Shown here one piece after another: positions 41,425-53,481 of a stretch of DNA of 64,000 bases. Both the position numbers and the translations under genes were made by a program. Location of the stretch: NCBI GenBank assembly GCA_033675265.1, contig JAUJYZ010001050.1, positions 679,501 through 743,500 on the forward strand, given 5' to 3'. Source of the DNA: Actinostola sp. cb2023. Its lineage: Eukaryota > Cnidaria > Anthozoa > Actiniaria > Actinostolidae. Below the pieces are notes generated by a model that worked only from the letters and a program-made list of their open reading frames with translations, ran no database searches and was not told where the DNA came from. Within the stretch, counting starts at the first letter, position 1. Each line of letters begins with the position of its first letter.

Positions 41425-44325
41425 TCACGTCAGGATGCTTCTAATTCCTCTGTGCTTGGAAAAAGGACTTAACTTAGAACTTTAGTTTTGCGTGGAAATT
41501 ATATAATCACAGTACATGGCTTGTTTAGCCTGGTCGCAAGCAGCCCAACCATTGCTTCTGAGGAATAAATGAAACGCGCGCCTTTTTTGATGGATTTCCT
41601 GTGGTAGAGCGCGCGCGCGCTATGCGTCTTATGTTGGGCTCCCTGTGCTGAGTAGCATCTTATGTTGGGCTCCCTGTGTGCGTCCCGCAAGACGCGCCCG
41701 CAGAAATTAGATGCGGTATCGAAACTAGTGTACTGATCATGAGCAGAAAATACTTTGTGGGAATAAGTAATTAAACTGCACGATTTTGAACATGATTTCA
41801 TGATTTTCGACCTTTGAACCAATTTTAAGAATTTGGCAAACAATTTCAATTTCATGTTGCGAGCCTCAGTGCATCATTGCGTGCAATGTCCACACCTCAT
41901 TTTGTTGCGCACATCACGATCTTGCAGAAATATATATAGGATCGAGTTGTGTATCAGCAGATCGATGTGGATCAAGCATTTGTCAATGCTGTTTTAAAAT
42001 CAGTATGTGTCCGTATGTAATTTTAAAATCATATTTGGCGGCAATATTGCGCGCATTGTTGCACAGTTGGACAGTTGGACTATACACTATGCATGTGCGG
42101 GTCTTTAGTTAAATAGATATAATTGTAATAATAGTTGCCAAACGTCTAGCTCGTAAGACTGGATATTTTCTACTTACCTTATGCGCTCTCATGAAACAGG
42201 TTTCCCCCACCTCTATTCATGGTCAATACATGCCGTAGAACAGGAGTCTCCTGCTACTGTTATGTTTCTTTGTCAGTGGGCTGACGTCACGAGCTTGAAT
42301 TTTGAATTCGTAAAATATATTTCTCGAGACATGCTGAGAATCGATACAGGATGAAGAATTTGGCCTCATTCCTTCTATCCCGGTGATACGAAAGATATCC
42401 TTGTCCTTACCCAAAGACCAGTACGTGAGCAAAGGGATAACTAACCCCTAAGCCATATCGTTAGCTATCCTCTTCACACCACCGGCATATGCCCCATTCG
42501 CGTGCACACCGAGGATTAAACAGGTTTTAAAGTGGCTTAACGAAATAGGTTTAGACATTTTTCTACAAACGCTTTCAGTTATAACCTGTGTTACCGGCAA
42601 CCAGTGGCCGGATGTGAACTGTGCTGTATCCTAGATAGATAGATAGATAGATAGATAGATCGATCGTTTATTAAAAAAGTTACATAACTGGAATAAGGAA
42701 TATATAAAATGTATAAATACTAAAAATACACAAAAATACACACTTATAAATTCCAGGGGCATTAGAAATACATGTATATGAGCAAAAGAAGATCGTTGTG
42801 CTCCGGCGTGTGAGTACTAACCGCTTGCCATTTTGCTTGTGCCGTTCGTGTCAACAAAGCTCTTCGGTGTTTTATTGTTATACTAATGTTCAGTAAAACT
42901 TCCTTAGCCGGTATACCATTGTTTGCTCATCCACTTTGTTACCCTGATTTTTGGGCTCCCTGTGTAGCAAGTATGATGGACAATATCACTGAACAGTGTT
43001 CAAAAATGTTTTGGTTTTAAAACTCTGCAGTACATGTAGTCCAAGCTTCAGTGCAACAAAATATCGTCTTGCGCTGCACCGGTCATAGCCGAGACGCCTG
43101 CAAAGGAGGCTAGTCATTCATAGCCAGCCCAACGCTGGCAGAATCAGTCAGGCGTCAGACGTTTTCTGTTTCCGAGTGCGGCTGGAAACTAATCATGTGA
43201 CAACAGCGAGGGAGTCGTTGCTTGAGTCTTTTGACTGTTTGACTGTTGGAAGGAATGTTCTCTTTTTTCTTGGCTTTTTGAGTCCATTTTGAGAAGAATT
43301 CTGCAAATACTACCTCGCATTACAGGTTAGTAAGTTTCTGTAACTGTCTCAGCGTTGTTATGGTACTATAAACATGTTATTGTGAGCCAATATTGAGCTC
43401 TTATTCGACCAAAGTGAAGCTGGTTTCAGATTTTTGGTGTCAGTTTTTTTCCGGGGGGCACGACGGCAATCAGCCTTTAATTCGCTCTATCTCTTGATAA
43501 ACGTTTCGAAATGCAATCAGACGTAACAACACCTTAGAGACTGGGCTTTAGATGCTCCTGAATACATTCTTAGTGTTAGACTTTCACATAAAAGTAAATA
43601 AATAGCGGTGTCAGATTTTTTGGTGTTTGATCTCTGTGTTCATACCACAAATATTTCTCTCGTATCATGTTGTAGTATCACGTTGCTCTAAATAAATATA
43701 GGTTATTACAGTTAGAGTTGTGTAATACGGCTGGATATTTTTACGGGCGAGACAAAATACAAGCAGACGAGTAAAAATGTCCAGCCGTATTACACAACTC
43801 TAACTGTAATAAATTGTTTATTATAACCAAAAACGCTTATTTGTTAGCGTACAAAAGTTGATTTTGTGTTTTGTTTGTGAATGCGCGCGCTATCACGCAA
43901 TCGATGCGCCATCGAGCGCGCGCTCATGCCCAAGAGATTTTTCGCTGGCTTATCTCGGCTTTTTTTTCACCAAAAAGATTGTTGTTTTTGTCTTATTTTC
44001 TACAAAGATTTCAATAAAAAGTTGTTATGTGTTTCCCTATTTCCTTTAGAAGTAGTTTTCTATCGTATTTTAGTGTGTTTTCTTTTTCCCAATGAAAATA
44101 AAACTGGTTCGGCAAACCGGTTTGCGAACCGTGTAATAACACCCATTGAATAACGCCGTATATTTGCACTCGAAAAGGCTTGTATTTGCACTCGAAAACC
44201 GTGCGTCGTATAATAAAACATTGTCACGCTGATCCCCAACACTCTAAGACCTATCCAAAGAACATTACACACTTACACTATGTATTCTCTCATTTATTTA
44301 TCAACTTCAAAGTCAAAACCTTTCA
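41425..44325. other. intergenic: repeats and hairpins, no gene
   Basis: Downstream of the phosphatase stop are a diverged copy of the CCCAACCATTG repeat (41529-41700, including an AATAAA at 41564), a GATA tetranucleotide run (42629-42660), scattered relics of the foldback family (near 42955 and 43095) and a foldback at 43703-43812. Open frames of 63-118 codons here have no recognisable motif. Confidence 0.65.
43703..43812. repeat. near-perfect hairpin, about 42-bp arms
   Basis: TTATTACAGTTAGAGTTGTG...GTATTTTTAC-like left arm and its reverse complement (CACAACTCTAACTGTAATAA) flank a GGGCGAGACAAAATACAAGC loop. Only one or two mismatches are visible in the arms. Flanking bases give no clear target duplication. 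Possibly a small foldback element. Confidence 0.75.
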
Positions 44326-47300
44326 AAACGGACAAGTATCGCGTGGTGTCAGATTTTAGAATCAGATTTTTGCCGAGTCCGAGTCACGTTCAACAAGGTT
44401 CACGTTACCACGTGCGATTCAAGTTGAGAATCTGCTCAAATTAAAGAACCTGTATCGTTTTTATGTAGTACAGTCCAGATACTTCAAGTTGCATGGACTT
44501 TGCAGTGAAAATCTTTCTAAACAGACAAGTATCGCTTGGTGTCAGATTTTAGAATCAGATTTTTGCAATCCGAGTCACGTTCAACAAGGTTCACGTTAAG
44601 CCGCGGCTACACGAGCGATTTTACAGGCGACGCGATTTTTTGAAATCACCTCGTGCGGTGAAAATCGCCTGTGTAGCCACCCTTGCACAGGCGACGCGAC
44701 AGCTGAAAAAATCGCAAAAAAATGTCGCGAGAAATTAAATGAGTTGAACTTGTCACATGTAGCCACTCTGCAACTTTTTCCTTGCACTCGCGACGCAACT
44801 AAAGCTTATCTAGCCAATAAGGTGCAAGAACGAAATCGATGCTTTGGTTTTTCAATATGGCGGCCTTTATCGCCAGCATTTGTTTCCAGCATTTGTCGCT
44901 CGTGTAGCCACCACCGCGCGTTGGTGATTTCAAAAAATCGCGTCGCCTGTGCAAGCAAGAAATCGCTTGTGTAGCCGCGGCTTTATCGCGTGCGATTCAA
45001 GTTGAGAATCTGCTCAAATTAAAGAACCTGTATCGGTTTTTATGTAGTACAGTCGAGATACTTCAAGTTGCATGGACTTTGCAGTGAAAATCTTTCTAAA
45101 CGGACAAGTATCGCTTGGTGTCAGATTTTAGAATCAGATTTTTGCAGTCCGAGTCACGTTCAACAAGGTTCACGTTAATACAGCGTGCGATTTTGAAATT
45201 CTGCTCAAATTGAAGAACTTGTGTCGGTTTTTATGTAGTACAGTCGAGATACTTCAAGTTGCATGGACTTTGCAGTGAAAATCTTTCTAAACGGACAAGT
45301 ATCGCTTGGTGTCAGAAATCAGATTTTTGCAGTCTGAGTCACGTTCAACAAGGTTCACGTTAATACAGCGTGCGATTTTGAAATGCTGCTCCAATTGAAG
45401 AACTTGTGTCGGTTTTTATGTAGTACAGTCGAGATACTTCAAGTTGCATGGACTTTGCAGTGAAAATCTTCCTAAACGGACAAGTATCGCTTGGTGTCAG
45501 ATTTTAGAATCAGATTTTTGCAGTCCGAGTCACGTTCAACAAGGTTCACGTTACCGCGTGCGATTCAAGTTGAGAATCTGCTCAAATTAAAGAACCTGTA
45601 TCGGTTTTTATGTAGTACAGTCGAGAACTTCAAGTTGCATGGACTTTGCAGTGAAAATCTTTCTAAACGGACAAGTATCGCTTGGTGTCAGATTTTAGAA
45701 TCAGATTTTTGCTGTCCGAGTCACGTTCAACAAGGTTCACATTAATACAGCGTGCGATTTTGAAATTCTGCTCAAATTGAAGAACTTGTGTCGGTTTTTA
45801 TGTAGTACAGTCGAGATACTTCAAGTTGCATGGACTTTGCAGTGAAAATCTTTCTAAACGGACAAGTATCGCTTGGTGTCAGATTTTAGAATCAGATTGT
45901 TGCAGTCCGAGTCACGTTCAACAAGGTTCACGTTACCGCGTGCGATTCAAGTTGAGAATCTGCTCAAATTAAAGAACCTGTATCGGTTTTTATGTAGTAC
46001 AGTCGAGATACTTCAAGTTGCATGGACTTTGCAGTGAAAATCTTTCTAAACGGACAAGTATCGCTTGGTGTCAGAAATCAGATTTTTGCAGTCCGAGTCA
46101 CGTTCAACAAGGTTCACGTTAATACAGCGTGCGATTTTGAAATGCTGCTCCAATTGAAGAACTTGTGTCGGTTTTTATGTAGTACAGTCGAGATACTTCA
46201 AGTTGCATGGACTTTGCAGTGAAAATCTTCCTAAACGGACAAGTATCGCTTGGTGTCAGATTTTAGAATCAGATTTTTGCAGTCCGAGTCACGTTCAACA
46301 AGGTTCACGTTACCGCGTGCGATTCAAGTTGAGAATCTGCTCAAATTAAAGAACCTGTATCGATTTTTTTTATGTAGTACAGTCGAGATACTTCAAGTTG
46401 CATGGACTTTGCAGTGAAAATCTTTCTAAACGGACAAGTATCGCTTGGTGTCAGATTTTAGAATCAGATTTTTGCTGTCCGAGTCACGTTCAACAAGGTT
46501 CACATTAATACAGCGTGCGATTTTGAAATTCTGCTCAAATTGAAGAACTTGTGTCGGTGTCGGTTTTTATGTAGTACAGTCAGATACTTCAAGTTGCATG
46601 GACTTTGCAGTGAAAATCTTTCTAAACGGACAAGTATCGCTTGGTGTCAGATTTTAGAATCAGATTGTTGCAGTCCGAGTCACGTTCAACAAGGTTCACG
46701 TTACCGCGTGCGATTCAAGTTGAGAATCTGCTCAAATTAAAGAACCTGTATCGGTTTTTATGTAGTACAGTCGAGATACTTCAAGTTGCATGGACTTTGC
46801 AGTGAAAATCTTTCTAAACGGACAAGTATCGCTTGGTGTCAGATTTTAGAATCAGATTTTTGCAGTCCGAGTCACGTTCAACAAGGTTCACGTTAATACA
46901 GCGTGCGATTTTGAAATTCTGCTCAAATTGAAGAACTTGTGTCGGTTTTTATGTAGTACAGTCGAGATACTTCAAGTTGCATGGACTTTGCAGTGAAAAT
47001 CTTTCTAAACGGACAAGTATCGCTTGGTGTCAGAAATCAGATTTTTGCAGTCCGAGTCACGTTCAACAAGGTTCACGTTAATACAGCGTGCGATTTTGAA
47101 ATGCTGCTCCAATTGAAGAACTTGGGTCGGTTTTTTATGTAGTACAGTCGAGATACTTCAAGTTGCATGGACTTTGCAGTGAAAATCTTCCTAAACGGAC
47201 AAGTATCGCTTGGTGTCAGATTTTAGAATCAGATTTTTGCAGTCCGAGTCACGTTCAACAAGGTTCACGTTACCGCGTGCGATTCAAGTTGAGAATCTGC

Positions 47301-48318
47301 TCAAATTAAAGAACCTGTATTGGTTTTTATGTAGTACAGTCGAGATACTTCAAGTTGCATGGACTTTGCAGTGAAAATCTTTCTAAACGGACAAGTATCG
47401 CTTGGTGTCAGATTTTAGAATCAGATTTTTGCTGTCCGAGTCACGTTCAACAAGGTTCACATTAATACAGCGTGCGATTTTGAAATTCTGCTCAAATTGA
47501 AGAACTTGTGTCGGTTTTTATGTAGTACAGTCGAGATACTTCAAGTTGCATGGACTTTGCAGTGAAAATCTTTCTAAACGGACAAGTATCGCTTGGTGTC
47601 AGATTTTAGAATCAGATTGTTGCAGTCCGAGTCACGTTCAACAAGGTTCACGTTACCGCGTGTGATTCAAGTTGAGAATCTGCTCAAATTAAAGAACCTG
47701 TATCGGTTTTTATGTAGTACAGTCGAGATACTTCAAGTTGCATGGACTTTGCAGTGAAAATCTTTCTAAACGGACAAGTATCGCTTGGTGTCAGATTTTG
47801 GAATCAGATTTTTGCAGTCCGAGTCTCACCTTACCGCGTGCTATTCAAGTTGAGAATCTGCTCAAATTAAAGAACCTGTATCGGTTTTTATGTAGTACTG
47901 TCGAGATACTTCAAGTTGCATGGACTTTGCAGTGAAAATCTTTCTAAACGGACAAGTATCGCTTGGTGTCAGATTTTGGAATCAGATTTTTGCAGTCCGA
48001 GTCATGTTCAACAAGGTTCACATTACCGCGTGCAATTCAAGTTGAGAATCTGCTCAAATTAAAGAACCTGTATTGGTTTTTATGTAGTACAGTCGAGATA
48101 CTTCAAGTTGCATGGACTTTGCAGTGAAAATCTTTCTAAACGGACAAGTATCGCTTGGTGTCAGATTTTGGAATCAGATTTTTGCAGTCCGAGTCACGTT
48201 CAACAAGGTTCACATTACCGCGTGCGATTCAAGTGAGAATCTGCTCAAATTGAAGAACCTGTGTCGGTTTTTATGTAGTACAGTTAAAAGTACAGTCAAG
48301 ATACTTCAAGTTGTATGG
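44326..48318. repeat. satellite array, about 19 units of about 191 bp, two monomer classes
   Basis: Each unit carries GTTGCATGGACTTTGCAGTG, CGGACAAGTATCGCTTGGTG, GTCACGTTCAACAAGGTTCA and TTTTTATGTAGTACAGTC. Recurrences of CTTCAAGTTGCATGG at 45061, 45252, 45437, 45628, 45819 give spacings of 185-191 bp. Class A has ACCGCGTGCGATTCAAGTTG; class B has AATACAGCGTGCGATTTTGA; a B' subclass reads AAATGCTGCTCCAATTG. The last three or four units are all class A, and the edges are truncated. A 384-bp MITE interrupts the second unit. Frames do not carry through because 191 is not a multiple of 3, so the open frames of up to 116 codons are not genes. Confidence 0.95.
44599..44982. mobile_element. PIF/Harbinger-type MITE inside the satellite
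   Basis: Ends AGCCGCGGCTACACGAGCGA and its near reverse complement TCGCTTGTGTAGCCGCGGCT, flanked by TTA on both sides (44596-44598, 44983-44985). Comparing with intact satellite units shows the TTA of GTTACCGCG as the duplicated target. A 3-bp TWA-type duplication is the Harbinger signature. Interior contains several CAGGCGACGCGA-type inverted motifs. 384 bp, non-coding. Confidence 0.85.
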
Positions 48319-48443
48319 ACTTTAGGATGGGAAGGAAGAGTGGAATACTGCCGAATATACAATTCTGAAATTCTGCTCTCTCATTGGTATAAATTTCCCG
48401 AATACGGCAAGTTCTCAACCAAACGCTTTATGCATTTGATATA

Positions 48444-48512
48444 CAGTAGAACCTCTATATAATGGCCACTTTGCAAAGTCCCGAGGGTGGCCGTTATATA
48501 GAGGTTCCACTG
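48444..48512. mobile_element. 69-bp pogo-like MITE
   Basis: CAGTAGAACCTCTATATAAT at the left and its reverse complement (TTATATAGAGGTTCCACTG, one mismatch) at the right, with GTGGCC inner arms and TA flanks. Almost the whole element is terminal inverted repeat. CAGT ends with TA target sites are typical of pogo/Tigger derivatives. Confidence 0.8.
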
Positions 48513-48677
48513 TAAAATCAATACATAATAGGTGTCGTGCAACCAGGGTTGTCCGCCGAAATACTTCAGTTTGTAAACATCCTGATCACTAATAGTGATA
48601 TGTGACAAAAGTCGATACCTTTTCGAAACCTAAAACCAAACATATTGATTTGTACTTAATAAATGTCTTTTTGAATA

Positions 48678-48949
48678 CAGCTATTTCAAAAAGGGTTGGT
48701 GAAGGTTTTGTTGCATCTTGCATATCAAGCCCGAAATGCACTATGGGCGATGTGAATGGAATCAGCGAAATTAAATGTCCCCAACTTTAATTTGTCTTCG
48801 CAATATGGAGCCGGCATATTTTCTTTTGTTTGTGCATGCTGACATTATTTACATATGATCCACAATGCATTTCGGGCTTGGTATGTAAGATGCAAGATGC
48901 AATAAAACCTAGACCAACCCTTTTTGAAACCGTCTTTTTGAAATAGCTG
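48678..48949. mobile_element. mariner-type MITE family 1, copy 3 (diverged)
   Basis: Ends CAGCTATTTCAAAAAGG and CTTTTTGAAATAGCTG with TA flanks. GGTTTTGTTGCATCTTGCAT on the left pairs with ATGCAAGATGCAATAAAACC on the right. Close in layout to the copies at 20367 and 39502 but with a different interior; a subfamily. Confidence 0.75.
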
Positions 48950-51900
48950 TATATTGGTATAGCCTTACCGACTAGAATTTAGACATAAAATGTTAATTAA
49001 GTTTCTTGTCTGAATATCAGATATTCTGTATCATAACATTAGCCTCGGCCGGAAAGTGTCAACCGAAGCGAAGCTAACGCTTTTGTGATAAGATACCACA
49101 TGTTTTAAAAACACCTATTTTGTGTGTAACCATCTTTCCCCCGTAGGCGCGCGTACAATATATCATGTGGCGTGGCGGCCGTTACAATCCGATACTCTAA
49201 TAGGACTTTAAATTTAGAAATAAATAGTTTTCTTCTCTGGTCGGCTGACTCCAGCTTTTCTGTGCACGGGTCCTGTGTTCTCATGTCAAGCAGCGAATAC
49301 ACGCATGGTCGACTTGAGTTTATGAAGCCAATCAGCGAGTGTTCATGTCATCAATGTGCCATTTTTTAATTCTGAGATCATTTTCTGTCTGATGCAAGGC
49401 ATGTCTTCCTGCATGAAAAAAATAACGACATAAAAAAACGAGAAAGTTTAATATTTGTAAAATTACTTCTAGAGTGCAAATATTACTCCGTTTTCGTTTG
49501 CCGCCCACCTAGCCTGTAGAATACCGGTACCTACTTGGTCAAAGTCGATGGTCTTTTCGAGAGCAATGTATTGGCCATACTTTATCATAAAAAAGGAATC
49601 CATTGGTTGATATATTTTTGGAAGCCAATTCAACTGTCTGGATTACAAACCTTGCAAACAAACACTCCACAATCATCGCAATTACTCTGTAGAGGTAGTG
49701 TCTGAAAATATTGTATCATATTTAAGTAATGATCCGTCTAAGAGGTAGGCAGAATAACAATAGGCCGCATCAGTCTGGTACGTTGGTGAACTTTGCGGTA
49801 ATCCTTAATAATGAAATTAAATCAATGCCTGCTATTGGACGAGAGGCCAAAAAGCGCGAAATTTGAATTTGTTTCATAATTATCATGCTCTTTCAAATTA
49901 TTTGACCGTATTTTGTTTATTGCTATGGCTTACCAATACCTTTTGTTGGAACATACTCGAATTTTGCCAAAATCGTATGTGCCAAAGCTCTGAATAGGAG
50001 CAGAATATATATATTCACGAACTTTGGGGCCGGAACATATCAATTATCGGCAGTGATGTCATTGAAGAAATGTCATATTTATTGTTTATTACGTGAATTT
50101 CACAAGGTTTCTGAGTTGTAGTTGCTCTGAAAAGCTTCTGAAGCGCTACCTATTCTCATGATACGCTGCCGTGAACCACAACACTGCAAAACGACAACAC
50201 CATAGGAAAAGTTTTCTTGTGACAATAAATTAGCGCTCAATTCAATCTGGTTTTTGATTTATCATTACAAAAAAGTAGTATGATGAGTAGCATGATCACC
50301 CCTACATTTAGTGTAACAAAGGCCCTCAGAACAAAATTGTCAGGAAATTGCTATCTATTGTATCATTCAATGTGTTTTGACCTTAAATCATATTATCAAT
50401 ACATATTAACTATATATTGTAATTTGAGAAGCTGTAAAATGCATATTTAGGTTACCCATGATGCAATGTGGGAGTGGCAAATCCAAGTTTTTTAGTTTTC
50501 AAAGATCATTATCGAATTTATTTACAGACAAATGATATATAAGTACGATATTTAGATAGAAGCAATAATTTTGCGCGAAACACCAGGAATTTGTTCTTTT
50601 ATTGTATTTATTTTGCTTCAAATCACCGCACGTGGACGTTACGTGACACAAATGTCACGCAATACGGAGGTATGGAAAACATCGTATAAAATCCCTGTAA
50701 TTATTCAAAAACCACCCCTATCATTGGCATTTGATGCACGTGATTTGAGAGGAAGAATCGAGATTGAAAATGGCGACTTCGTCGAAGAATTACGGCCAAA
50801 TTCGAACAGTTTCTGGAGCGCCACAGTCTTGTTATTCCTTCGTTACGGTTTGTGAGCACGGCCGTAAGTGTTTCAGTTTTCCTCAAAGTGTAATATCTCG
50901 CGTTTTACTGCTTTTAAGTTGCTATAATTCGCCCTATACGTACCTCAATACAAGCCCAGCAGGCCGTCATGGTTTAAGCGGGAGAGAACATAAGGTTTGA
51001 TAACAGGGAACTCGTTTAGATAGCGAGTTCGTACTGAAATTAGAGGTCTCGAGAAAGAATTGCAAGTGTTTCAGTCGTCTTTAAAACGTTCTCGCATCGG
51101 CAATATTCAATTTTATTCAATAAAATTAGCAGGAGTTGTAGATCATGACAAGCCCATTGCCTCTGTTTGTGTTTTGAGCTATAATGGAACTTAGCGTCGT
51201 TATAATTGAGGAACAAGCAAGAGGAGGTATTGAAAATCACAGCAAGCGTTACATTACGATGGGGAAGGTTTGTGTAATATTTTTACGCTGGAGAATAAAC
51301 CAATATCTTTGAAACTTTGCCAGTTGTCTGATCTTATATTATTTAATATATGTCTGCAGTTTTGTGGTATTCTGTCGATTACCAGCGACAAAAAACTCTT
51401 GAATCTGTGCAGGGCCGCTTTGTGGTGTAACGCGTTACATGCATAATTAGCTACTTTTTGAGCGTATCATGAGATTTTTCTTCCCGATATACTTCAGAAA
51501 CTCCAAAATTTACTAGTTCAACCAAAAGACCAATTATTTATTGGTAACATGCGTAAATTTGAAATCAATCCCTTGCATATAACACGATAAATTTAAAAAA
51601 GAATAGAGCACCCTAGTTTATGGTCGCGTGATCGTGCTACTGATCTATATATTCGCTAGCAAAACAGACCGAATTTCAAAAGATTTCTATTTTCTTTGTA
51701 AGTAAAAGGTCTGCGACATGTTACAACATATTATTGACAGGTCAACAGAGGTGCTTTGATACTGATTGGTTCGCCTTGGTCTTTATGACACCTATAAAAA
51801 TAGGATGCTTCGCCCACGTTTGTTGCCTTTCATAGAACTATCCATAAGACTATTTTGATATGTTACAATCAAATATGTATGTAATTGCATTGTATTTCGA

Positions 51901-52496
51901 TATAATATACGGGTATTGATATTTAGTTTGACTACGATAACTCATCCTTGCAATCGTTGTTGTCTCATAGTAGAAAGCGACCTTCGACCTCCAAGATCGA
52001 AACGTCCGTCACGTGCGAGCGTGTTTTTGTTCGTAGGTCCTCTTTGGCGCATACGATTTTGACCATATTTGGCGTATATAGCCTTATATGGCCCGGAATC
52101 AAGCCAACGTCAAGTTATCGTGGTAAAATCGGTTCTACGTCGTATTTTTGTCGATTTTTTGTGTTTTATCCAATAGGAAAGCCGGATTTAATTGGATTAT
52201 TGGTCCTAATTGGATAAATTGTTGACAGATCGTTTATTTACTTTTGAGGTTCGACTGCCTACCTCTTAGGCGAACTGTTACTTAAGTATTATTATATATT
52301 GTGTTCTTTATTGAAAACATGCAGTAAAACTGCAAATGAGTTCCATTTTTTCGGGAAAATCTGCCGAGAATGTACCGAACTATGGCTAAACTTACTTTGA
52401 TGGGATCCATTCATCAACATTTAACGGCTTGTTATAACTGGCTACGTGTACATAACACATAAGCTCCCTGAAAGAAAGATAGGTTCTCTATTCTCA

Positions 52497-52672
52497 ATTA
52501 CTATTCTCACTGGGGTAAATCCAAACACAGAGCCTAAAATCTCGGTTATTACACATTCCCACTTTCCAAGCGTGGTCCACGAGATATATTACATCACCTA
52601 GTGTGCACCGCTCCCTATAAATACGCCTACTTTCATAGATTTATTCTAGTTTAGCTCTTTTTCCAAAAGACG
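52497..52672 (+). promoter_or_regulatory. A1 terminal repeat with TATA promoter
   Basis: This 176-bp repeat contains TATAAATA (52616-52623) after CCGCTCCC, and a pyrimidine-rich potential start zone about 30 bp downstream, as expected for an RNA polymerase II promoter. Its identical twin A2 is at 56429-56604 (TATA at 56548). A 100-codon open frame begins 6 bp after A1 (ATG 52678, stop 52980). It is Ser/Leu-rich without recognised domains. Confidence 0.5.
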
Positions 52673-52967
52673 TACAGATGCGAACGAAAACTTTTGAGTC
52701 ACAGAGATCATCGCTGCGCCTACTGCTTCTGGATTCCGTCGAAGGTCAAACCTCTTCGCTGTGTATGCAGTATCCACTGCAGTCTATTACATCTTGGTTA
52801 GTCAGTTCTTCTACTGCGAAGCTGTTCACCGTCAGTTTTAATATTCTCGTTCAGAATCACGTCGAACCTTTTACCTTCCGCAATATACTGATTCACTTCT
52901 CGCCGTCCTTCGTCAACCATGTGGTTGCCAAGTACTCGTTTTACGGTAGTATATCTTGTTTGGACCG

Positions 52968-53481
52968 CTCAAATTATTAGTTTTTGAATTGATCTAGTTG
53001 GCGAAAGTTTAGCGACGTGTGTAGTCGCTCAAAGTATTAGTTTATCATAGTTAGTTGTTTGGCGAGATCCAGCGACGTGTGTAGTCGCTCAATTATAGTT
53101 TCTTATATTTGGATTGTTTGGCTAAGTTCAGTGACGTGTGTAGTCGCTCAAATTATTAGTTTTTGAATTTATCTAGTTGGCGAAGTTTAGCGACGTGTGT
53201 AGTCGCTCAAATTATTAGTTTTTGAATTTATCTAGTTGGCGAAGTTTAGCGACGTGTGTAGTCGCTCAAATTATTAGTTTTTGAATTTATCTAGTTGGCG
53301 AAGTTTAGCGACGTGTGTAGTCGCTCAAATTATTAGTTTTTGAATGTATCTAGTTGGCGAAGTTTAGCGACGTGTGTAGTCGCTCAAAATTATTAGTTTT
53401 TGAATTTATCTAGTTGGCGAAGTTTTACGTGCGAGTCGTAGTTTTTGTTTATCTAGTTGGCGAAGTTTAGCGACGTGTGTA
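52968..53481 (+). repeat. 59-bp tandem array, left block
   Basis: About eight to nine units of 59 bp, each with GTCGCTCAAATTATTAG, TTTTTGAATTTATCTAGTTGG and CGAAGTTTAGCGACGTGTGTA. The first units (52980-53140) are the most diverged and carry CATAGTTAGTTGTTTGGCGA. In every unit AGCGAC and GTCGCT face each other across GTGTGTA, a 6-bp stem hairpin. The array is split by an 888-bp insertion and resumes at 54370. Confidence 0.9.

Larger units (their letters stand above)
48319..52496. other. intergenic: MITEs, no supported gene
   Basis: Contains the pogo-like MITE (48444-48512) and MITE family 1 copy 3 (48678-48949). From 49000 to 52490 I see no repeat with clear ends and no domain. Open frames at 50571-50855 and 50764-51000 start near an ATGGCGAC context that could be a first exon, but there is no partner exon or recognisable product. 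Confidence 0.6.

Noticed and set aside
42223..42432. 69-codon minus frame resembling an exon
   Set aside because: Plausible composition but no splice context or family match.
45491..48462. Repeated open frames starting MDFAVKIFLNGQ as a peptide-precursor gene
   Set aside because: They restart in each satellite unit; the 191-bp period breaks the frame, there is no signal peptide and no processing sites. Satellite monomer translation.
50764..51000. ATGGCGAC start context as a first exon of an unknown gene
   Set aside because: Attractive initiation context, but no domain, no clear donor and no following exon.
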